A stretch of 64,000 bases of DNA from Cranoglanis bouderius (GCA_023630585.1 CM042539.1:10867755-10931754), one strand, 5' to 3'; positions 1-11,188 are shown, counted from the first letter of the stretch. Notes: generated by a model from the sequence alone, not told the origin. A program made the numbers and translations.

Positions 1-1495
1 AGGGAGGCATCCATGGTTACTATCCCTCTCCGATGGGGCACCACTCCCTACTGAACTGAACTTGAGTTAGTATTGCTCTGCATCTCCAGAAAGCCAATGC
101 TTGCACTCTTTCTGCTGAGACAAGGACATATTTATGTACTTGGCATTTGGCATCCAGCTGTAGGCTGATAGTCCACTCTTGCAACATTTGTAGCTCACAG
201 GAGCTAGTCGTCCATTACAGAAGTATTCTGCTTGCCACTGCCCAACATGGGAAACAAGGCTGCTTGTATACATCTTGTAAACACCCCTGGTGCTAAGGAG
301 AGACCAAAGGGCAGAACTTTGAATTGGAATGCCTTCCTAGGAAGGCAAATCAAGGAAGGCAAAAGGAAGTGGTAGCTCAGTGGTCAAGATGTTGGACTTC
401 TGATCAGATGGTGGTGAGTTTAAATCCCAGCACTGCCAAGCTGCCACTGCTGGGCCCTTGAGCAAGGCCCTCAACTGCTCAGTTTTATAAATGAGATCAT
501 TGTGAATCGCTCTGGATAAGGGTGTCTGCCAAATGCCGTAAATGTAAATCAAACAATTATCCATATTTTGGGTTGATGGGAACATGAAAACAAATATAGA
601 ACAAATCCACACACATGAGCCAGGTCTGTGCTTGTGGAGTTTGAACTACATCTGATGAAGAACCTTAGGAAAAGGTTCAGTTGGGAAGAAAATGCAGTTA
701 CTTCTTCTGATCAAGGTTGGATAGAATTGGTTTTGAACAGTGGGGTCTATCTTTTACCAAATTGTGAGCAGTAGAGGGAAACAGACTTGAAGCTTTGTAG
801 CATTCTATGAAAAACGCTTGTAACATACACGAAAACACACTCACCAAGGTAGAAGGGAATGAGAGGAGTGTATACCCAGTTTTGGAGGACAGGTCACCTG
901 TAGCTCTGACTAAGGTCAACTGAGCTATTTGGATAGATACATGTCATGTAGTCCAACATGCACACAGGTCAGAAGAAGAACGGAAAAGATGACTATATGA
1001 CAGCAGTATTTATTGCAAATAAAGAAGCTATACATGTGTTTTTTACTGCCTCTAGAGGTTATGAGAGGTGAAATAGAACCAACTATGTGAAAAATCGTAC
1101 AATAAGAATAACATGTTTTGAAATTCATTGTAAAAACTTATTCAGTAACTGTATTAAGTGTGTTAATTAAAGTCTAAGAAAGCTCAATGAACAATAGAAA
1201 AAAGAAAAATAGAAAAAACAAACAAACAAACAAAAAAAAACCCCACAAAAATGATTTCGTAAAACAAAAAAATAATAAAAGTTCTAGAAAAAACACTCAG
1301 CATTAAAAGGGGCATTGTGATATTTAGTGAGAGTAATTTAATAATATAACCATAAAGTTGAAATTAAATGAAGCTGTCAAAATTAATTCCTTATGGGAAA
1401 GGTACTGTGAATATTGTAATTTTGTAAGAATTATAAAATAGATGCATGTTTTGATTTGTTGGGGAAAGGGTATAATTACTAGGCCATTAGCCTAC
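1..1495. other. trpa1 intron sequence downstream of exon 19
   Basis: I looked for the next trpa1 exon (start of S1) on the minus strand and did not find it, so this is taken as intron that continues past the window edge. It holds one SINE (366-555) and an A-rich stretch (about 1195-1275). The small ORFs here resemble no family I recognise. Confidence 0.6.
366..555 (+). mobile_element. tRNA-derived SINE
   Basis: The left part carries polymerase III promoter-like boxes of tRNA origin: box A-like GGTAGCTCAGTGG and box B-like GAGTTTAAATCCC. The right end reads GATAAGGGTGTCTGCCAAAT followed by a TAAATG-rich tail, the conserved 3' tail shared by many teleost SINEs. The same body recurs at 16809-16930, and a related head at 12925-13230 on the other strand. 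Confidence 0.75.
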
Positions 1496-1566
1496 CATTT
1501 CATCTCTAAGTATTTCTGACACACAGGGTGTGTGAGCAGCTCAATCCGGTTGTACTGAACCATCGC
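1496..1566 (-). CDS. trpa1: trpa1 coding exon 19 (pre-S1 linker)
   Basis: It encodes residues 679-701 of the predicted protein, beginning AMVQYNRIELLTHPVC and ending in a split tryptophan codon. The acceptor is TGTGCAG at 1567 and the donor GTAGGC at 1495. K701 corresponds to the lysine known as K710 in human TRPA1, a residue implicated in electrophile sensing. This is the last exon of the gene inside the window. Confidence 0.95.
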
Positions 1567-2023
1567 CTGCACAAAAACACACACGAACATAACAGATATT
1601 AATATGATAACCATGATAGTAAACATACTATTTTATTTTAATCATACAGTACAATTATAATTCACCATTGTCATTTATTCATCATTATCATTTATTATCT
1701 TCGTCATAAACTAAATGTGGTATAGACTATTATTGACTACCAAATACCTTACAAATGTTATGTATTTATTTCATTTATTTTTATGATTGTATTTATCATA
1801 TTTACATTTAGTATATTCTCTGGGTGGCTGCTCTTTTTGTATCTGTACTTTATGCTGTAGTGATTTGTTTAAACAAACAGTTAATTAATATTGTGCTTTT
1901 AAAAGTAGAAGTCAGAGAACAGCTTTACAGGAATCCAGATATAGATCTAGATGATGAGCAAGCCAGAAGCCACAGTGGCCATCGGTGACAGTAGTAATAC
2001 ATTGTGTGCCATTTGTTACTCAC

Positions 2024-2122
2024 ATTTAGAGCTGCCAGAGGCTGAATATATAGAGTTTTGTCCGTTTTAGAGGATTTCTGCACATTTACTGGAGCCTGAA
2101 GCCACTGGAAATTGTATGTGAT
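2024..2122 (-). CDS. trpa1: trpa1 coding exon 18 (pre-S1 linker)
   Basis: Ninety-nine bases in phase 0 encode residues 646-678, starting ITYNFQWLQAP and ending QPLAALN. The acceptor is TTTTGCAG and the donor GTGAGT. Residue A655 occupies the position of human C665, one of the electrophile-reactive cysteines, so that thiol is missing here. The surrounding YNF, LQ and PL.ALN motifs align without ambiguity. Confidence 0.95.
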
Positions 2123-2439
2123 CTGCAAAAAGAAGGGGTTTACATGTGAACACCTTATCATAGTTGACACTGTTGAAAATGAACCTATAAATAATATTAA
2201 TTATAATGCTATGAATAGAATATATTAAAATACTAGTAATATAATCAAAATAATGTTAATATTCAGATAATAATTAATCTGTTTCAAGTGAAATATAACT
2301 GCTGTCGGCTGGTTTCTTTAATAGACCGTTTTTTTTTTAATAATAGCTCCAGGAGCTGTGGAATTTTGCTGTTTATCTGAGCTATCCACACACTGTGGGC
2401 TGCATACTATTAACCATATAACTACTATACTATACAGGA

Positions 2440-2539
<100 letters not shown>

Positions 2540-2587
2540 TTTATATATAAAACCCTCATATCAATTTATTGCACTTCTAATACATAC

Positions 2588-2647
2588 ATGGTAGTCAGTG
2601 CTGTTTGGGTCATGCTCTGATTCAGTCATACACTGATCCAGAAGATG
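2588..2647 (-). CDS. trpa1: trpa1 coding exon 17 (pre-S1 linker)
   Basis: A 60-base exon in phase 0 encoding residues 626-645, HLLDQCMTESEHD then PNSTDYH. The acceptor is CCATGCAG and the donor GTATGT. C631 aligns with human C641, a key electrophile-reactive cysteine, and is kept. The position of human C651 is a serine (S641). The exon is too short to appear as an ORF and was found by reading between its neighbours. Confidence 0.92.
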
Positions 2648-3076
2648 CTGCATGGTAGAAAAGAAATGATAGTTTAACATTTAACGAAACAATTCGTTCT
2701 CTTATTATGTCAACTCCAAATGTCTAAGTGCACTACTGCCAGCAGTTTTTATATCATCACTTACTGTATACAAAGTCTTCTAGCTAGCTGAGTAATTTGC
2801 AGTTGGCATATCTATGTAAATCAGTATATTTAGCTAGTATGCCTGACAGAGGACAGAAAACATCTACAAAACATATACATAAACATATACATAAACATAT
2901 GTATATAGCCTTAAGTTCTCTGTTTTAAATAATCATCACAACTGCACCTGTGGAGCTCCCTTCTCTCCAGCAGAGGTCAGAGTCGCCATACAGACATATT
3001 CCACACACAAACACATATTCCACAGCCTTTTCTTATGATTAACTGTTATTTAAAAAAAAAAAAAAAAGTTTATATA

Positions 3077-4580
3077 CAGGTGCATCTCAATAAATTAGAA
3101 TGTCGTGGAAAAGTTCATTTATTTCAGTAATTCAACTCAAATTGTGAAACTCGTGTATTAAATAAATTCAATGCACACAGACTGAAGTAGTTTAAGTCTT
3201 TGGTTCTTTAATTGTGATGATTTTGGCTCACATTTAACAAAAACCCACCAATTCACTATCTCAACAAATTAGAATACTTCATAAGACCAATAAAAAAACA
3301 TTTTTAGTGAATTGTTGGCCTTCTGGAAAGTATGTTCATTTACTGTACATGTACTCAATACTTGGTAGGGGCTCCTTTTGCTTTAATTACTGCCTCAATT
3401 TGGCGTGGCATGGGGGTGATCAGTTTGTAGCACTGCTGAGGTGGTATGGAAGCCCAGGTTTCTTTGACAGTGGCCTTCAGCTCATCTGCATTTTTTGGTC
3501 TCTTGTTTCTCATTTTCCTCTTGACAATACCCCATAGATTCTCTATGGGGTTCAGGTCTGGTGAGTTTGCTGGACAGTCAAGCACACCAACACCATGGTC
3601 ATTTAACCAACTTTTGGTGCTTTTGGCAGTGTGGGTAGGTGCCAAATCCTGCTGGAAAAGGAAATCAGCATCTTCAAAAAGCTGGTCAGCAGAAGGAAGC
3701 ATGAAGTGCTCCAAAATTTCTTGGTAAATGGATGCAGTGACTTTGGTTTTCAAAAAACACAATGGACCAACACCAGCAGATGACATTGCACCCCAAATCA
3801 TCACAGACTGTGGAAACTTAACACTGGACTTCAAGCAACTTGGGCTATGAGCTTCTCCACCCTTCCTCCAGACTCTAGCACCTTGGTTTCCAAATGAAAT
3901 ACAAAACTTGCTCTCATCTGAAAAGAGGACTTTGGACCACTGGGCAACAGTCCAGTTCTTCTTCTCCTTAGCCCAGGTAAGACGCCTCTGACGTTGTCTG
4001 TGGTTCAGGAGTGGCTTAACAAGAGGAATACGACAACTGTAGCCAAATTCCTTGACACGTCTGTTTGTGGTGGCTCTTGATGCCTTGACCCCAGCCTCAG
4101 TCCATTCCTTGTGAAGTTCACTCAAATTCTTGAATTGATTTTGCTTGACAATCCTCATAAGGCTGCGGTTCTCTCGGTTGGTTGTGCATCTTTTTCTTCC
4201 ACACTTTTTCCTTCCACTCAACTTTCTGTTAACATGCTTGGATACAGCACTCTGTGAACAGCCAGCTTCTTTGGCAATGAATGTTTGTGGCTTACCTAGT
4301 GAACCAAACTGAGAGACCATTTTGAAGGCTCAGGAAACCTTTGCAGGTGTTTTGAGTTGATTAGCTGATTGGCATGTCACCATATTCTAATTTGTTGAGA
4401 TAGTGAATTGGTGGGTTTTTGTTAAATGTGAGCCAAAATCATCACAATTAAAAGAACCAAAGACTTAAACTACTTCAGTCTGTGTGCATTGAATTTATTT
4501 AATACACGAGTTTCACAATTTGAGTTGAATTACTGAAATAAATTAACGTTTCCGCAACATTCTAATTTATTGAGATGCAC

Positions 4581-4583
<3 letters not shown>
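3077..4583 (-). mobile_element. Intact Tc1-like transposon
   Basis: A 1507-bp element flanked by TA on both sides, as expected for Tc1/mariner. The ends are about 199-bp inverted repeats (3077-3275 and 4385-4583) that differ at only a few positions. Each repeat carries the motif CTCAATAAATTAGAAT at its outer end and CTCAACAAATTAGAAT at its inner end. That is an inverted repeat containing direct repeats (IR/DR), as in Sleeping Beauty-type elements. It encloses one uninterrupted transposase on the minus strand and sits in a trpa1 intron next to a TA microsatellite. Confidence 0.95.
3355..4320 (-). CDS. Tc1-like transposase, apparently intact
   Basis: A 321-residue open frame encodes a cut-and-paste transposase. 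The N-terminal third is a helix-turn-helix paired-type DNA-binding region (FIAKEAGCSQSAVSKHVNRK) followed by a basic stretch. The catalytic triad is visible: Asp in LFSDESKF, Asp in FQQDLAPTHTA, and Glu in DLNPIENLWG, with 34 residues between the last two (DD34E). The C-terminus ends GAPTKY, typical of the group. The family is usually about 340 residues; this start is the first ATG and is slightly short. No stops or frameshifts are seen. Confidence 0.95.
   Translation of the reverse strand: MVSQFGSLGKPQTFIAKEAGCSQSAVSKHVNRKLSGRKKCGRKRCTTNRENRSLMRIVKQNQFKNLSELHKEWTEAGVKASRATTNRRVKEFGYSCRIPLVKPLLNHRQRQRRLTWAKEKKNWTVAQWSKVLFSDESKFCISFGNQGARVWRKGGEAHSPSCLKSSVKFPQSVMIWGAMSSAGVGPLCFLKTKVTASIYQEILEHFMLPSADQLFEDADFLFQQDLAPTHTAKSTKSWLNDHGVGVLDCPANSPDLNPIENLWGIVKRKMRNKRPKNADELKATVKETWASIPPQQCYKLITPMPRQIEAVIKAKGAPTKY

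Positions 4584-4658
<75 letters not shown>
4584..4658. repeat. (TA)n microsatellite next to transposon end
   Basis: A TA run that starts at the target duplication of the Tc1-like element. It suggests insertion into, or later expansion from, a TA-rich target. Confidence 0.95.
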
Positions 4659-4670
<12 letters not shown>

Positions 4671-4687
4671 ATGTTACTTTGGAGGTG

Positions 4688-5336
4688 CAGTGGATATCTA
4701 GTCTAAACACCCCTTTTACAAGTTTTTGTAATGAAAAAAATTAAACATAAATCAAGTCAGAACATTTCCTGCCTCAATGTGAAATTACAATGTATACAAA
4801 TTAAGCAGAAAAACAATCAGAAACCATTAGGGAAAAATAGGAAAAATTAAAAAGTTACAATAACCATAAGTGTGAACACCCTTTTATAATTGGGGACGTG
4901 GCTGTGTTCAGAACGAACCAACCACATTCAATCTCATGTTCAAAAGTAATTATCATACAGCTGTCATCAATGAAATTATTCTGATTAACCCCAAATAAAG
5001 ACCAGCTGTTTCTGTAGGAGTTTCTTCACATCCTCTTGTCTTCCTGCTGATAGACTCTTTTCCAAAAAGACTGAATGGTGTAATAAAATCAAAAGGTGCT
5101 TCAGCAAAGTATTAATTTAGAAGTGTGCACACTTATAAAGCTAGGTTTTTGTAAGTTTTTTACTTTTCTTTTTTCCTTATAAAAGTTTCTGATTGATTGT
5201 TTTTTACTTTATTTGTATACGTTGCAACTGCACATTAAAGGTAAGAAAAGATCTGACAATTTATCTTAGTGTAATTCTTTTACTTCACAAAAACCTGCCA
5301 TTTTAACTGAGGTGTGTAAACTTTTTATATCCACTG
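4688..5336. mobile_element. Deleted Tc1-like element, no transposase
   Basis: Both ends match the family of the element at 7242-8723. The left end reads CAGTGGATATCTAGTC and the right end CTTTTTATATCCACTG. The sub-terminal sequences (GTCAGAACATTTCCTGCC, and Thr/Lys-poor AT-rich tails) also match. The transposase centre is gone, leaving about 650 bp, so this is a non-autonomous derivative. It lies in the trpa1 intron between exons 16 and 17. Confidence 0.8.
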
Positions 5337-5602
5337 TACTTCTGAGTTTGGATTTTATGATTCACCTGAACTTGGATCCACACCATACCTGATATCTGCT
5401 ATATAATAATATAAAATAAAACAGTAATAACAATAATAGTCTAAAATCTGAGATAATGTGTATACATCCTGATGCCTTTGAATCCCCTTCATGATGAACT
5501 GTTTAATGAATGGTAAAATAAATACAGTTCTCAAACGTGGACTCAAACCTTTGGACCCGATTGTGAAGTATTTACATATATTTATATAATAAAAGCACAC
5601 AC

Positions 5603-5690
5603 CTTCGTTGATTCAGGTAGAAACTCAATTAAATCCATCACAGGGCAGCGAGTGTAGCCAATTTTAAACTGACGTAGAATCTCTGCTGAC
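5603..5690 (-). CDS. trpa1: trpa1 coding exon 16 (pre-S1 linker)
   Basis: Eighty-eight bases encode residues 596-625, including GYTRCPVMDLIEFLPESTK. The acceptor is AATGGCAG and the donor GTGTGT. C611 aligns with human C621, the most reactive cysteine of the channel, and is retained within the RCP motif. S623 stands where human has C633. The phase (one base completing the AG of the previous exon) agrees with exon 15. Confidence 0.93.
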
Positions 5691-6455
5691 CTGCCATTAA
5701 CCAATAACATTTTCATCAAATTAGAAATTAGAACACCTTCAACTCTGCAAGCCATTAACAAAATCCTTAGTGGATGAAAGCATTTTTTGGACTCGAATGA
5801 ACTTAGATATTAAAGCTCATAAAAAAGAAAGAAGCTTCAAGTCAAAGAAGATAAATACATCAAAACCACAGTATATAATTTATACAGTAGAGGATGTATT
5901 CAGAGCCAGTGCATTAGGTCCAAACGTTACGACAGTATTAACTCTGGGAAAGTTACTCGTATTCAGACTCTGGTTGTGTACACCAATCACGTTATGCAAA
6001 TTACCTGTGTGGAGTTCACAACTCTGAGGTTACCAGGGTTTTTCAAAGGCATTTAGACTCCAAACATTTGCGTTTAAGGCCAAAAAATTCAGGGAAAGAA
6101 AACGTTTGGACTATACTATTAATTAATAAAGTAATAGTGTCATATTTATGTGTTTAGTATTGGCTTTAACAGGCATTCCATTGTTTGTTTGTTTTTTAAT
6201 ATACAGTTAAAACATGCATTTCAATATGAGAGATTGTGGTGACATCAAACTGTCAAACTGCATCAGAAGTTTAAATACTGATGTGTGCAATTTTAGTATT
6301 AAATCCTCACTATAGAGTGTGTAACTCAACTCTGAATACGGCCCCAAGACAGCAAAGTGTAACAGTATGAAATATACTGTATATAACAAACACAGGAACA
6401 GTAAGTGTCTAATTGGCTTTGTTTTATTTTGACAAGGAATCAACAGTGCACCTTC

Positions 6456-6486
6456 TCTGTGTGTGTGTGTGTGTGAGAGAGAGAGT
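6456..6486. repeat. (GT)n(GA)n microsatellite just downstream of trpa1 exon 15 donor
   Basis: On the transcript strand this is a CT run followed by a CA run, starting about 20 bases after the exon 15 donor at 6505. Confidence 0.9.
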
Positions 6487-6505
6487 GCGTGTATGTTTTT
6501 CTCAC

Positions 6506-6672
6506 CTCTCATTCTCAATAGCGGCGTTAGTGACGTCTTTTTTCCCATTGCGCACAGCTTCATGGAAGAATGAGGCGTGATTATTATTGAGCACGATTTC
6601 AGCCCCTTGGTTCAGTAAGAGCTTTACAGCTGTGACGTGACCTTCACGTGCGGCTAGGTGCAGAGCCGTGTT
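6506..6672 (-). CDS. trpa1: trpa1 coding exon 15 (last ankyrin repeat)
   Basis: It encodes residues 541-595: an ankyrin repeat (NTALHLAAREGHVTAVKLLL) and then GAEIVLNNNHASFFHEAVRN, ending AIENER. The acceptor is CTGAGCAG at 6673 and the donor GTGAGA at 6505. The NTALH.AAREGH motif and the IVLN..ASF motif are TRPA1 hallmarks. The phase joins with GATGGG of exon 14. Confidence 0.96.
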
Positions 6673-6876
6673 CTGCTCAGGAACAGTTTGGTCATAAATA
6701 AAATGTAACAAAGTTCCACTTACTCCAAAGTTTGTTGATGTGTTTGTGACCAAAGTTTGACCAAAGATGAATAAATAAAATTAAATAAAATAAATTCTCA
6801 GTAGTTGACTACATTATAGTATAGGGGTAACATAATATTAAAGTGTTTTTTTTTTGTTTTTTTTTTAATATCATAC

Positions 6877-6991
6877 CCCATCTTCGTCTGTGTTATCCAG
6901 CAGTTTGATGTTTGCTCTCAGCAGGATAGTCATGGTTTGTGTGTATCCTTCAGCCGAGGCATGATGTAAACACGACCGGCCTTTATAATCG
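6877..6991 (-). CDS. trpa1: trpa1 coding exon 14 (ankyrin repeat)
   Basis: It encodes residues 502-540: SDYKGRSCLHHASAEGYTQT then MTILLRANIKLLDNTDEDG. This is an ankyrin repeat with the LHHAS..GYTQTM signature of TRPA1. The acceptor is CATGTGCAG and the donor GTATGA. It falls below usual ORF length limits and was found by following the homology. Confidence 0.94.
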
Positions 6992-7241
6992 CTGCACATG
7001 AACACACAAACTTCAAAATTCCCAACAAGAATCACAACTTTAATCCAACAAACTCGTCTTGTATTATATTAAATTTATCATTGTTTTTCTGATGTTTAAA
7101 TTAATGAATTCTTCTCTTCTCTTATTCATTTCTGCAATAAATCAAAAACAGATAGAAACAGAGGGAACAGGAGCATTTACCCAAAAGAACAATAATACAA
7201 TCAGAGTTGAATATTAAACTCACTATATTTCTGTATATGTA

Positions 7242-8723
7242 CAGTGGATATAAAAAGTCTATACACTGCTGTTAAAATGGCAAGTTTTTGTGATGTAAAA
7301 AAAAACAAAAAACAAAAAAAAAACCCAATATAAATCATGTCAGAACATTTTCTACCTTTATTGTGAAATTTGAACCTATTAATTAAAGTGAAAAACAATA
7401 AGAATCATTTTAGGGAACAAATGAAAAATAAAAAAACAACCTGGTTGCATAAGTGTGCACACCCCTATACTAATACTTAGTTGAAGCACTTTTAGACTTT
7501 ATCACAGCATTCAATATTTCTGGGTAAGAGTCAATCAGTTTCACACATCTTGACTTCATTGCAAAAGCATTCTAACTCTGTCAAATTGCCTGGGCATCTC
7601 CTGTGTACAGTCCTCTTCAGGTCACCCCACAGATCTTTGATTGGATTTAGGTCTGGACTCTGCCTGGGCCATTCCAAAACCTTGAACTTGTTTTGGCGAA
7701 GCCATTCCATTGTTGATCTAGAGGATTACTTTGGGTTGTTGTCATGCTGAAAAATGAAATTCCTCTTCATCTTAAGTGTTTTAGCAGAAGCCTTAAGGTT
7801 TTGCGCCAAAACTGACTGGTATTTGGAGCTATTCATTATTCCCTCCACCCTGATAAAAGCCCCAGTTCCAGCTGAAGAAAAACAGCCCCAAAGTATGATC
7901 ACCATGCTTCCACTTGGGGATGATGTTCTTTTGGAGATGTGCTGTGTTTTTTTGTGCCAAACATATCTTTTGGTATTATGGCCAAAAAGTTCAACATTGG
8001 TCTCATCAGACCATAACACATTATTCCATATGGTTTTGGGAGATTGGATGCATTTTTTAAATTCATTTGGTCATTCATCCTTTGGTTAAAAAAGGCTTCG
8101 GTCTTGCCACCCTACCCCATAGCCCAGAGATATGAAGAATTCAGGAGATTTGTTGTCACATATAGGTAGCAACCAGTACTTGCCAGAAATTGCTGAAATT
8201 CTTTTAATGTTGTTGTTTTCTCCTGGTCTTCTCATCAATTATAGAGGGGCGTCCTGTTCTTAGTAATGTCACTGTCGTTCCATATTTTCTCCACTTGTTG
8301 ATTATTGTCTTTACAGTGTTCCATGGTATATCCAATGCCTTGGAAAATTTATGGTAACCCTCTCCTGACTGATATTTTTCAACAGTCAGATCCTATACCT
8401 GCTTTGTAAGCTCTTTGTGGCCCATGGCTTTTCCAGTTGCATGTTACCAAGAAGATGTCAGGAAAATCCTATTTTCCAGATCCTATCCTAATCCTAATCC
8501 AGGAACAGCTGTACTTTATTTGGGGTTAATCAGTCACACTGCCACATTCCCAATTATAAAAGGGTGTGCACACTTATGCAGGCTGGGTATTGGAAGTTTT
8601 TTGTTCTTTCACAATAAAGATAAAAAAGGTTCTGACATGATTTAACATAACTTTAACTTAATTTTTTTACATCACAAAAACCCACAATTTTAACAGGGGC
8701 GTTTAGACTTTTTATATCCACTG
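7242..8723 (-). mobile_element. Decayed Tc1-like transposon
   Basis: A 1482-bp element flanked by TA. Its ends are inverted repeats, with the left reading CAGTGGATATAAAAAGTCTA. It carries transposase remnants on the minus strand. The family is shared with the deleted copy at 4688-5336. It lies in the trpa1 intron between exons 13 and 14. Confidence 0.92.
7600..8019 (-). pseudogene. Tc1-like transposase pseudogene, catalytic Glu changed
   Basis: The frame 8019-7726 keeps the first catalytic Asp (LWSDETNVELFG) and the second (FQHDNNPK) but then meets a stop. Past the stop the same frame continues SPDLNPI and then has Lys where the third catalytic residue, Glu, belongs (NPIKDLWG). The N-terminal DNA-binding half upstream (8020 to about 8500) is fragmentary. 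The copy should be catalytically dead. Confidence 0.85.
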
Positions 8724-8856
8724 TAAATAATACACATAACACTAAAATACCAGAAGTTATAGTACAATACGTTCTAGTTATATTCAGTGTAACATTTTTC
8801 TTTACATTAACATTTTTAAATAATATTTAAAAATTTTATATTATTTTTTTGTTTAA

Positions 8857-9346
8857 AGAAGCCCTAAGCAGCCACGCATTATTATTATGATTTTCTTTCT
8901 TGTTTTCTTGTGATCTCCACATAACAAAAAGTTTTGTTTTCTCATGACCTAATTTTAACAAGAGAAAATCTCCCACCTTGTGAATGGAACTGGTGTTGCA
9001 TGCACGCTGGCACGTCTTCACCATCACCATCATAAATGTAATAAATGCCTGCTGTAGAGATGGACTTTATCTCCGCATTAAGAGAGAGGGGTGTCCCCTT
9101 CTCAAGTGTCGGACACTAATGTGGAAGTCGTCAATCACTGACAGACATAGAGCTATTTCAGCTTGAGCGAGTCCCTGATCAAAGTAAAAACCAATTTGTT
9201 CCTCCATGATGCTGCAGGATTGCGCTAAGCTTTTGCTGCTTCCAAAACAATAAAAACATGTTGTTATTTTGAGTACACTGAAAATTGAAGTTGTGATCAT
9301 GAGAAAACAAGAAAGAAAAAATAATGCATGGTCTCTTAGGGCTTCT
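8857..9346 (-). mobile_element. Non-autonomous DNA element with about 50-bp inverted ends and a transposase fragment
   Basis: The left end (AGAAGCCCTAAGCAGCCA, continuing through a TCTTGTTTTCT stretch to TGATC) is mirrored at the right end by GATCATGAGAAAACAAGAAA, followed by TTAGGGCTTCT. Inside, minus-strand 9300-9067 reads through a short helical segment (FYFDQGLAQAEIALCLS, then ISVRHLRR). It resembles the N-terminal DNA-binding part of integrase-type transposases widespread in fish. The superfamily is not certain. Confidence 0.6.
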
Positions 9347-9831
9347 GTTTTTTTAAAATATTTTTTAAAAACTTATTTTTAAGTCTATGTGAAAAGTCAG
9401 CTGTTTTCTAAGGACCCTGTAGTTGGACAAATTCGAAGGGGCATTGTGTTCTTCTCGTCACTCTGTTCATGAGGTGATTGTAAGGAACATGCCAGACAGA
9501 ACTTGCCAGACCTGATAACTAGTACTATATTGTGTAATTAAACTCAGCAACCAAGTACATTAGCAAGCTAGCAGGCTGCATCTGTGAATTGGTAACTAAC
9601 CTGAGTTAGTAGCTAGCTAGCTCAGTTTAAAAAGCCATGCTGTGTTTGTAAGCTAAGAAGCTAATTTGCAATTAAAAGTAAACAAACTTCATTTTCAGGG
9701 CCCACTAGAATCATTTTGTATTATGAAGATAATCCTGAATTAAACGCAGCTGGGTTTTAATTACTTTTAAAACACAGATCGAATTAATCTATGTAGGTCA
9801 TTCTTTAAACATCGTATCAGGAATGGTGTAC

Positions 9832-9996
9832 CTCTGGAACAGTGCTCCTCTCCTGAGCAGCAGATCCACCACCTTAATGTGGCCCCCCCTGGAGGCCAGG
9901 TGGAGCGGCGTCAGTCCATTCTCATCTCCCTCATTTAGCAAACGTGAGTCTCTGATCGTCTCCAAAAGCCTGAGACATGTGTTTATTCGCCCGTAT
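9832..9996 (-). CDS. trpa1: trpa1 coding exon 13 (ankyrin repeats)
   Basis: It encodes residues 447-501, including YGRINTCLRLLETIRDSRLL then NEGDENGLTPLHLASRGGH and LLLRRGALFQ. YGRINTC.RLL and RLLNEGD..G.TPLHLA are strongly conserved in TRPA1. The acceptor is CTTCTCAG at 9997 and the donor GTACAC at 9831. Confidence 0.97.
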
Positions 9997-10144
9997 CTGA
10001 GAAGTAACACACAGTGAGAAATCTTATATAAAAATATAATACCACAGTTCTGATTAGCTAGATTAAGATTAATATATTATTAAGATTAATAATGCCAATA
10101 TTAAGAATTCTAATAAGTATACTGTATGCGAGATGTTTTCTTAC

Positions 10145-10314
10145 TCTGCAGCAAAATGAAGCGCTGATTTTTTCTCCTTTGACTTGCGGCCCAAGGAGAT
10201 TTCAAACCCCAGCATGTTTTTAACAGAGTCGTGGATGCCGAGTTTGCAGGCGTAGTGTAGAGGAGTGCAGCCTTCAAAGTCCTCATCGCTCATCAGCTCC
10301 CACACGTCTTTATT
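10145..10314 (-). CDS. trpa1: trpa1 coding exon 12 (ankyrin repeats)
   Basis: It encodes residues 391-446: NKDVWELMSDEDFEG, then CTPLHYACKLG, then GFEISLGRKSKEKKSALHFA. C406 and C413 correspond to human C414 and C421, two further reactive cysteines, and both are kept. The acceptor is TACTCCAG. The donor is GTAAGA at 10144, leaving a split Glu codon shared with exon 13. Confidence 0.95.
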
Positions 10315-10439
10315 CTGGAGTAAAATAAAAGATCACTAACGCTAGACTAATAACCTTCATACAGTATGGTACTGTGTGAATGAGAACCAACCACACTGTC
10401 TGATCTCTCATACACTCTATACTGTTCCCTATTGACTAC

Positions 10440-10459
10440 TCTATCTATCTGTCTGTCTA

Positions 10460-10549
<90 letters not shown>
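10440..10549. repeat. (CTAT)n/(CTGT)n microsatellite
   Basis: A tetranucleotide run in the trpa1 intron between exons 11 and 12. Confidence 0.97.
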
Positions 10550-10616
10550 AGGCAACATCCGTGGCAGCTATTATTAGGATTCCTCCGTCAGGAGGAAACC
10601 TATTGTTATTGTTAGT

Positions 10617-10625
10617 ATTCTTCTT

Positions 10626-10656
<31 letters not shown>

Positions 10657-10681
10657 TTATTATTATTATTATTATTATTAT
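10617..10681. repeat. (CTT)n then (ATT)n microsatellite
   Basis: Two abutting trinucleotide runs that differ at one position, suggesting one array converted from the other. Confidence 0.95.
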
Positions 10682-11188
10682 CTCCCTAAAGTGCCCAATA
10701 ACTCAAGATCTGAATGGTAAAAAGTTTTGAAAGAACTATTTACATATTGGTGAATTCACAACTGTTGCACATATTTCTTGTGTCCATAAATCAATGGAAC
10801 ATTAACCTATGGACTTGTTCTGTGCCACACAAAGAGGACACTACAGTATGTTACCATGTGTGATGGCAACTTCATATCTCCAAAAACAATGACATTAAAA
10901 GGAATAATAATTTATCACTAACTGTCATGCTATCTTTGATAATATCTGTTATATTATGTTTAACAATATCTTTATTGTCTGCTAAATGGCGCTGTTTGTC
11001 TTGGAATGATCATTTGTGGAAAACTACAAAAATTAACTTAAAATCTGCCATTGATCCAAATGCGTTGTATCTGTGGGAAACATTTCTCTACCATATCAAT
11101 TTTGAAATGGTCCGCAATCTTGAGGAGGAATCCACCATTGCTGCTTGCATCTATATTTCTAATATTAATTTTTATATTCATGTTCTAC

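Noticed and set aside
67..273. 68-codon minus-strand ORF at the left edge, tested as the next trpa1 exon
   Set aside because: It does not match the S1 region of TRPA1 and has no suitable acceptor.
366..430. Candidate tRNA gene
   Set aside because: Box A and B are present but it cannot fold as a full tRNA and is joined to a SINE body; the same holds for 12925-13230 and 43759-44080.
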